NCBI GenBank assembly: GCA_963662155.1
Contig: OY759264.1
Span: forward strand, 10,741,931-10,805,930
Length of the DNA: 64,000 nucleotides
Direction of reading: 5' to 3'
Origin: Lamellibrachia columna
Lineage: Eukaryota > Annelida > Polychaeta > Sabellida > Siboglinidae
Below are positions 58,752 to 64,000 of the stretch, piece after piece (positions within the stretch are counted from its first letter, which is position 1; each line of letters opens with the position of its first letter). Under the pieces are notes generated by a model. The model did no database searches. It saw only the letters and a program-made list of their open reading frames with translations, and was not told where the DNA came from. Made by a program: the position numbers and the translations under genes.

Positions 58752-59335
58752 ATTAATGACATCTTCACCAAAGTAACCTTCAAACGGCCTGTATTTGAAC
58801 ATTGTGACAACCCAGGCTAGCTTGCATGTCACAAAATCCGTTCCACATGGGTTTGGCAGTGACACCTCCGGTATAGTGACCGAATCAGAAATTAGTTGGG
58901 TGAGTTTATCCCACAGAGGGCGTCTTATGTCCCAGGGCTGTAAGCAGTCTTGTTCAATGAAGTTGATGATCTTTACTTGGTGGTACAGTGTCAGATTACC
59001 ATATTCAGGTGGATCAAACTTCAGTGATACATCATCTGTGTAGTCAGGATCATAAGGAGGAAGGATGTAAACCATATATGGGGAAGCTGAATTCTTCCCA
59101 CTGTTTTCCTGCATTGTTACCATGGTGACAGATGATGGGGAAAGACATCACTTCCCCTCTCAAACATCTGAAGAGTTGGAGAATCTGGGGTATTCCTTAT
59201 GTTGACTAACAACTTGCCTTCAACAGAGAGTGCTGGCTCCTCATCCGTCCCGTGTTCCCACACAGTGAAGTAGACTGTGTTTTCCCTGTAGCAGTCGGTA
59301 CACGGAGTATAAGTCAACATGCCATCAAGAGCCAG
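58752..59335 (-). pseudogene. Block 5: cadherin-like tandem domain, 1-nt frameshift
   Basis: LALDGMLTYTPCTDCYRENT ... LSVEGKLLVNIRNTPDSPTL runs to about 59145. After a one-base shift in TTTCCCCATC the frame continues as TMQENSGKNSASPYMVYILP ... FEGYFGEDVIN to a GTAAGG donor. The DGxLTYTP and GYxGxDxI motifs mark successive bacterial-type/cadherin-like beta repeats used in large adhesion proteins. Confidence 0.55.
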
Positions 59336-60124
59336 GCTCACATTTCAATACATATCAGTCAAAGTGTTGTAGTTTGGTCATTGTAATATTTTACAGAAAT
59401 TACTTGGTCATTGTAATATTTTACGGAAATTACAAAATAACTTGACTTATCAAGCAGCTTTCTGTCAGTTAAAAAAAATTATTTTCTTACCATTTAAGAC
59501 AATCTGTTTTCCAGAACAAAGAACGATGCTTTGGCAGTTCATTTAGAAGTATTTCAAACAGATTTCAGAGAACGGAGAAAAGATGCACTGGGAGTTAAAT
59601 GTAGTATAATACATATTGCCACTCTCTCGCTGTCAGTTGTGGTTGCGACTATGACTGCTCACTTAGTTCGCAATAATTCCTCTCCAGATTGGTCTTGCAT
59701 CGGCAACAAAGTACAACTGCTTGGAGTATATATATTTTTTCTGCAAGTTTCCCCTTACTATGTCTTTGAATCTAAGTTTTGTGCGACCTCTGTTTCGACC
59801 ACCTACAATAAGATAGCCGATAGTCCTAAGAGTCAATTATAGTTTTGTGAGTTTCCAAGTTATTAATAAATGAAGATATGACTTATAGCATGTGTACTGG
59901 ACAGAGAAATATAACTGGGGAAAATGAACAAACATTTTGAGAATAAATACACAATTGTATGAATATTCTAATATTGAAAGCAATATACATTACTGATGGT
60001 TACTATTTGTTGTGATATTCTATTATATATTGGTTACCTGATCCCAGCTTTTAACACAACAGATCTTACTTTTGAATGAATCTGTGAAGGCCGGTTGGTT
60101 TCAATCAAATGAAGCATGAGAGAG

Positions 60125-60505
60125 AGAGGCACGGCAGTGTAGTGGCTAGCACATCTGTTTTACACGACAGAGTTCTGAGTTCAAAACCAGGACCAGGCAA
60201 GGACATGTTTGGTGTTAAAACCTAGCCCTCAACATTGGGGACTGTGTATCTCTCGTGACTTGGATGATCATGTTAATGTTGGTCCCATTTCATTTAATTG
60301 GGGACGTAAAAGAACCATTGAGGACAACATGCACCCTGGCAGCGACCACCCTCAATGTCAGCATAAAGGTCGGCTTGGCACTATTGTTACGAAAAAGGCT
60401 GGCTAGTTGAATGAGGCCTCGTGACAACATAAAATTGTAGTAACCACAACATACAGACTAGTTAGTTAATAGAACATTGCCAAGTGCTGGAAACAACAAA
60501 CATAT
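60125..60505 (+). mobile_element. tRNA-derived SINE
   Basis: The head GGCACGGCAGTGTAGTGGCT then AGCAC resembles a Pol III A box (60138-60152), and GAGTTCAAAACC (about 60177-60188) resembles a B box. The body includes one CACCCTGGCAG motif and a tail ending AGTGCTGGAAACAACAAACA. It is the unexpanded relative of the minisatellite-bearing copy at 4708-5870. Confidence 0.7.
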
Positions 60506-60539
60506 AAACAAACATACAAACAAAAACACGATACACTAC

Positions 60540-60695
60540 CTGGCTCTCTCCCTCTCGACCACTTCATAGTAGATGACTAGATGACAATGGACAATGTATC
60601 TCCCTGTAAGGTTGTGGGCTCGGACTTACTCCAGGAGAAATCAATATGGAATATCATCTGAATAACGGGTGGTGTCGTATCAATGTAGACACCAG
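60540..60695 (-). pseudogene. Block 4: start of next FN3/HYR-like repeat
   Basis: GVYIDTTPPVIQMIFHIDFS then WSKSEPTTLQGDTLSIVI and an in-frame TAG, with more open sequence in another frame up to a GTAGTG donor. The VYIDTTPP start is typical for these repeats. Confidence 0.45.
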
Positions 60696-60768
60696 CTGAC
60701 GACAAATGTAAACATCAACAACAGCTACTGCTAAACTAAGACTAACCAGTACAAACAGTTACATTGAC

Positions 60769-60858
60769 CTGGTGGGATATATCATAGTCATCTTGCCCTG
60801 GTACAGTTTGTATGCTGATAATTTGTAGTGGTCAATCCCAGACTTGGGGTCAACAATT
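60769..60858 (-). pseudogene. Block 3: FN3/HYR-like domain, shifted
   Basis: DPKSGIDHYK in one frame and ISIQTVPGQDDYDISHQ in the next match the family pattern DxxSGIxxYxxxIGTxPGxxDx. The block ends at a GTCAAT donor. Confidence 0.45.
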
Positions 60859-61030
60859 TTTTTATTCTTTGATATTTCAGCTGACTCACTCAGCCTTCAT
60901 CAAATATCATAGTGCAAGAAAAAGAATGTCAATCCATTCAAGGAACTTAGAAACAATGAACACCTATAATTAATATACACTGTTAGTGTTACAGCCTTGT
61001 ACTCCTTGCCAGAGACACCATCACACTCAC

Positions 61031-61243
61031 AGTGTATTCCATGTCACGCTGCAAGTTGTCATCATCAACGAGCTGCAACATCTCGGGGTTTGTCAGATCT
61101 ACCATCCGATGTCACCGAGCTGTTTGTCTCAGCTCTGTTTGTTGCCGTCACATCGACATGGACAAAGTTGCTGTGGTGCAGATGGAGTGATGTCTCTCGA
61201 AGGAATTGACAGATGTGTAGCACAACCTTCCTGCCACTGGGGC
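61031..61243 (-). pseudogene. Block 2: FN3/HYR-like domain, 2-nt frameshift
   Basis: TTTTAG acceptor and GTGAGT donor. FVHVDVTATNRAETNSSVTS-DG continues only after a 2-nt shift as VDLTNPEMLQLVDDDNLQRD-MEYT. The expected family text is VTATNxAGxxxxVxSDGVxVDxTPP, so about two bases look deleted at the SDG|VD junction. Confidence 0.5.
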
Positions 61244-61460
61244 CTAAAACATAAAGGGTCTATTAGGATGGAAGTGATGTCTCTCCAGCGAGTTGAAAGA
61301 TGGAGTTATGTTCTTCTCTGTGTGTAGTACAACCTTCCTACTACTGGGGCCTAAAATATTAAGGGTCTATTACGATGTAAGTGATGTCTCTCCAGAGAGT
61401 TGAAAGATGGAACTATGTTCTTCTCTGTGTGTAGTACAACCACCCTGCTACTGGGGCCGT
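61190..61460. repeat. Three partial tandem copies of an exon boundary
   Basis: The segment GATGTCTCTC ... CACTGGGGCC, which spans the start of block 2 and its splice acceptor, is repeated at about 61275-61380 and 61383-61458. The duplicated copies share a 30-bp insertion (GAGTTATGTTCTTCTCTGTG or similar). Confidence 0.8.
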
Positions 61461-61865
61461 GTGGTGGGATACGAGAAGATCGGGGGAGGATGAAAAATGG
61501 AGAGGGGGCGGCCGATAGAAAAGTATGGAAAGAAACAACAGAAAGAGTGACTCGACAATATTTTACCTGACCCTAACCCATGTACAGCAGGGAACAAAGA
61601 GGAAAAGCACTGTTAGTTTGGTAAAAAAAAAGTTATGTTTAATAAATCCAAGAATATTATCAACATTTTCATAAACAGTGTATAAATTCCTTATGATAAA
61701 AAACATTTCAATGCAACATTTGCTCAATTTTAGCATCCCTCTACAGACATGGTGTTCTGTGACTATGATGCACCATTTAGAAAACTGGTGCCTATGACAG
61801 TGACATGATTCTCTCCATAGCCTTTTTTTCATGACACACCTATCTCACTGACTGACTTATCTCAC

Positions 61866-62077
61866 GTGTGACAAGGCTGCCATCATTATTGACCATGTCG
61901 CTCCACAACTGGATAGTGGACTGGAAGGTGGCGGCCACCATCCTGTTACAGTTCTCCTGGCCAGTGTTGAGTACCTTGGCATTGAGGACCACCTTATCTA
62001 TCAAATCCATCAGAAAAGTTACATAGATCTGTAGATCTCTTTCAATGAAACAGTTCGCACACCCACACTTTGATATT
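61866..62077 (-). pseudogene. Block 1 of the extracellular gene
   Basis: Between TTGCAG and GTGAGA an open 212-nt block encodes KCGCANCFIERDLQIYVTFL then MDLIDKVVLNAKVLNTGQEN and FQSTIQLWSDMVNNDGSLVT. It has a Cys-rich start and then helical sequence. It has no stop, but overlaps the left end of repeat R. Its family is not recognised with confidence. Confidence 0.45.
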
Positions 62078-62820
62078 CTGCAAAGGACAACAATCTATCA
62101 TATGTATCTCTGTTTGAGCAATATGCATTTTCCCAGGTGGTTGTATTCATATAAATGACATACTCTTCTTGACTACAGCATGCTCATAAAAATAAAATAT
62201 CCTTTGACAAGAAGGATGTACAGTGAAATAATAAATAACAACATTAAACAAATCAAGCTGGTTACCAAAACAAAAGCCATTACCACTCAGCGCTAATACT
62301 GATTTATTAGAACAAATGTAAAAGTTAGTTTCTCAATCTAATGTGACATTCTCCCCTCTCCCACAGTTCATCGTTACAGTTTATTGCAATGTCTGTTCCA
62401 CTCATAATCCAATGAATTTCCAAGAGGACCATGAATGGCCTGCTTCCATGGCGGTTATGTCTACTTATGACACCAACCTGTACCAACACACAAAGTGGGG
62501 ATAGGCAAGAGCGATCCGATTGAAGTGACCCTTGATATTGTTCACTCTTGGTCCACCAAAATTGTTCCTGGCTGCCGCAGCACCTGTAAAAAGACCTCAA
62601 GTAAAAGTATGTTTACACAGCACTGTATCCAGTCCTTGTGATTGTTCAACGTGCTTAACAGTTCACCCCCTGGCTGACCAGTTCATTTCATCACCTTCTG
62701 AACTTCTCTGGGAAGTATTCAGCTATGCTGCAATAACTGTGCGAAGATTATTCGTTCACATTTCCACACTTGTCTGTACCTGTGTACTCATTTACAGCTG
62801 AGTGAACTGTGGTAATGTGG
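62049..62820 (+). repeat. Dispersed repeat R, longest copy
   Basis: The longest version of a repeat with partial copies at 46369-46770 (left), 49935-50282 (right) and 3243-3325 (short piece). It has no coding signature and no clear terminal repeats. The class is unknown. Confidence 0.8.
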
Positions 62821-62898
62821 TGGAACAAAATTGTCAAAGCTTTGATATGGCAGCAATTGGATTTGAACACGGGTTCCCTCAGCCGAGTTTGGCGTTCT

Positions 62899-63154
62899 AC
62901 CCTTATGAAAATATACCATGGTAAATACATGGTATGCCATTGTGTTTTGAAACAGGTAAACCATGGTAAATACCTGATATACCATGGTATACCATTGTAT
63001 ACAATGATATACCATGATATACCATGGTATACCATGGTATGCAATGATAAACCATGATATACCATGGTATTCCATGGCATACAATGATATACCTTGGTAT
63101 ACCATGGTATATCATGGTATACTATGGGATACCATGGTATATTTTCATAAGGGT
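62899..63154. mobile_element. Foldback element of ATACCATGG repeats
   Basis: The termini ACCCTTATGAAAATATACCA and TGGTATATTTTCATAAGGGT are perfect inverted repeats. The roughly 200 bp between them consist of near-palindromic ATACCATGGTAT units. The whole 256 bp can fold on itself. Confidence 0.75.
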
Positions 63155-63159
63155 TGTAT

Positions 63160-64000
63160 CAACATACAAGATAAACCCCGTCATAAAGGTGTCTAAAACA
63201 ATGTCTTCATGCACGAGGGATCATACTGTCATCGACATGTGCCTATGTTGTCATCCAGCAATGAAACTGTAAATATTTGCACAACACAGTAACATAATCT
63301 TCTGTCTCTGATATGCCATATGGTCATCTTTTTCTTCTATTTAATGACCACATTCATTTGGTTGAAGATGTTGGGGGTAATCTTTGGCAGCAGGAAAGAG
63401 AGAAGAAATGTAGTAGTGCGATTTAGTGGAGTTAGGGGATATAGAAGGGGGGGACAACCAAATAGGCCACAGCACTTTTTAAAGACCCTGGTTCCACAGT
63501 TAGTTGATCAAATACGGGAAACCAGAGACCAGTACGTTCACGCATGATATGCAATGTATTTTCTAGACTATCCGCCAGATCGCGCCACTTAAATAAATCG
63601 AAATACGTTGCTATTTTAGCCTGGCGTTGGCTGCATAGAAGCGTCAGTCTGATTTGGACAACTTCATTACTAAAATAAACCAGGCTGCATAAATTGTCGA
63701 AAAGACGTATCAATATATAGATGCGTAAACCGTTTGTGATGAAAGATCCCGGGTAACAAAATACTAAATGTGTGTCTTAATATAACGTATTCAATAATAA
63801 ACATGATATATATCATGCAATTGTCATCACAAACATTGAATCGAGCTATATATGTCAGACCTTACTTTCCCGGATGTAGTCAAGTAAAACCATGGCAATT
63901 TATTCGCTTAGTTAATGCAGCAACTGATCGTTTTGCATGATTAGTAGAAAACGTGACCATAAAAAATCCTACAACTTTATGACATCCACTTTTACTATGC
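63160..64000. other. Right edge, unassigned
   Basis: Open frames on both strands between 63320 and 63713 overlap each other and match no family that I recognise. They could belong to a repeat. Confidence 0.35.

Larger units (their letters stand above)
58752..62077 (-). pseudogene. Large extracellular tandem-domain protein, degenerate exon series
   Basis: Exon-like blocks in minus-strand order are 62077-61866, 61243-61031, about 60858-60769, 60695-60540 and about 59335-58752. The middle blocks follow the order of an FN3/HYR-like repeat: NFVHVDVTATNRAETNSSVT-SDG, then DPKSGIDHYK and SIQTVPGQDDYDIS, then GVYIDTTPPVIQMIFHIDFS. The last block fits a cadherin-like tandem domain (DGMLTYTPCTDCYRENTVYF, then PYDPDYTDDVSLKFDPPEYG-NLTL). 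Frames break inside four blocks. BRD8 in the same sequence is intact, so decay is likelier than sequencing error. It could also be a live gene with misread short introns. Confidence 0.55.

Noticed and set aside
63320..63713. Opposed open frames as a gene at the right edge
   Set aside because: They overlap on both strands, lack splice or start support, and match no family that I can name.

Overview
The window is animal nuclear DNA: AT-rich, with long introns, many microsatellites and many decayed transposons. Nothing is prokaryotic: there are no operons or Shine-Dalgarno-led genes. The one clear host gene is an intact invertebrate BRD8 orthologue. Non-LTR, Harbinger-like and Kolobok-like remnants, a tRNA-derived SINE and large tandem-domain extracellular coding sequence suggest a marine invertebrate such as a mollusc or another lophotrochozoan. 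The species cannot be settled from the sequence alone.

Region 1 (1-20.3 kb) is BRD8 on the minus strand. Fourteen exons were reconstructed by matching reading phase across splice sites. They give 530 in-phase codons from a likely ATG at 20244 down to a short AT-hook-like exon at 157-209. The C-terminal bromodomain lies beyond the left edge. BRD8 introns hold a cluster of five small structured RNA genes with external TATA boxes and T-run terminators, which resemble Y RNAs. They also hold a 1-kb, 15-bp minisatellite grown inside a SINE fragment, and a LINE 3' end.

Region 2 (20.4-32.4 kb) is a transposon nest. It contains two or more non-LTR retrotransposon fragments interrupted by other insertions, a TGACCT-rich segment, a possible small spliced transcript, and a nested inverted-repeat element family (24.6-29.7 kb) with kilobase-long termini.

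Region 3 (32.4-44.8 kb) is a 12.4-kb, nearly perfect palindrome. Its arms are about 6.15 kb, have no recognisable genes, are built partly of tandem repeats, and are joined by a GC-rich centre of about 90 bp. A 6-bp direct repeat (GACGTG) flanks it. The structure resembles a giant foldback element; an assembly or library artefact is the main alternative.

Region 4 (44.8-58.7 kb) is repeat-rich intergenic DNA with remnants of a LINE reverse transcriptase, Harbinger-like transposases and a frameshifted Kolobok-like transposase, plus several minisatellites. Region 5 (58.7-62.1 kb, minus strand) holds exon-like blocks of a large extracellular protein with FN3/HYR-like and cadherin-like repeats. Several frameshifts between blocks suggest a pseudogene, since BRD8 in the same sequence is clean. 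The right end carries a dispersed repeat with at least three other partial copies in the window and a foldback element made of ATACCATGG-type repeats.
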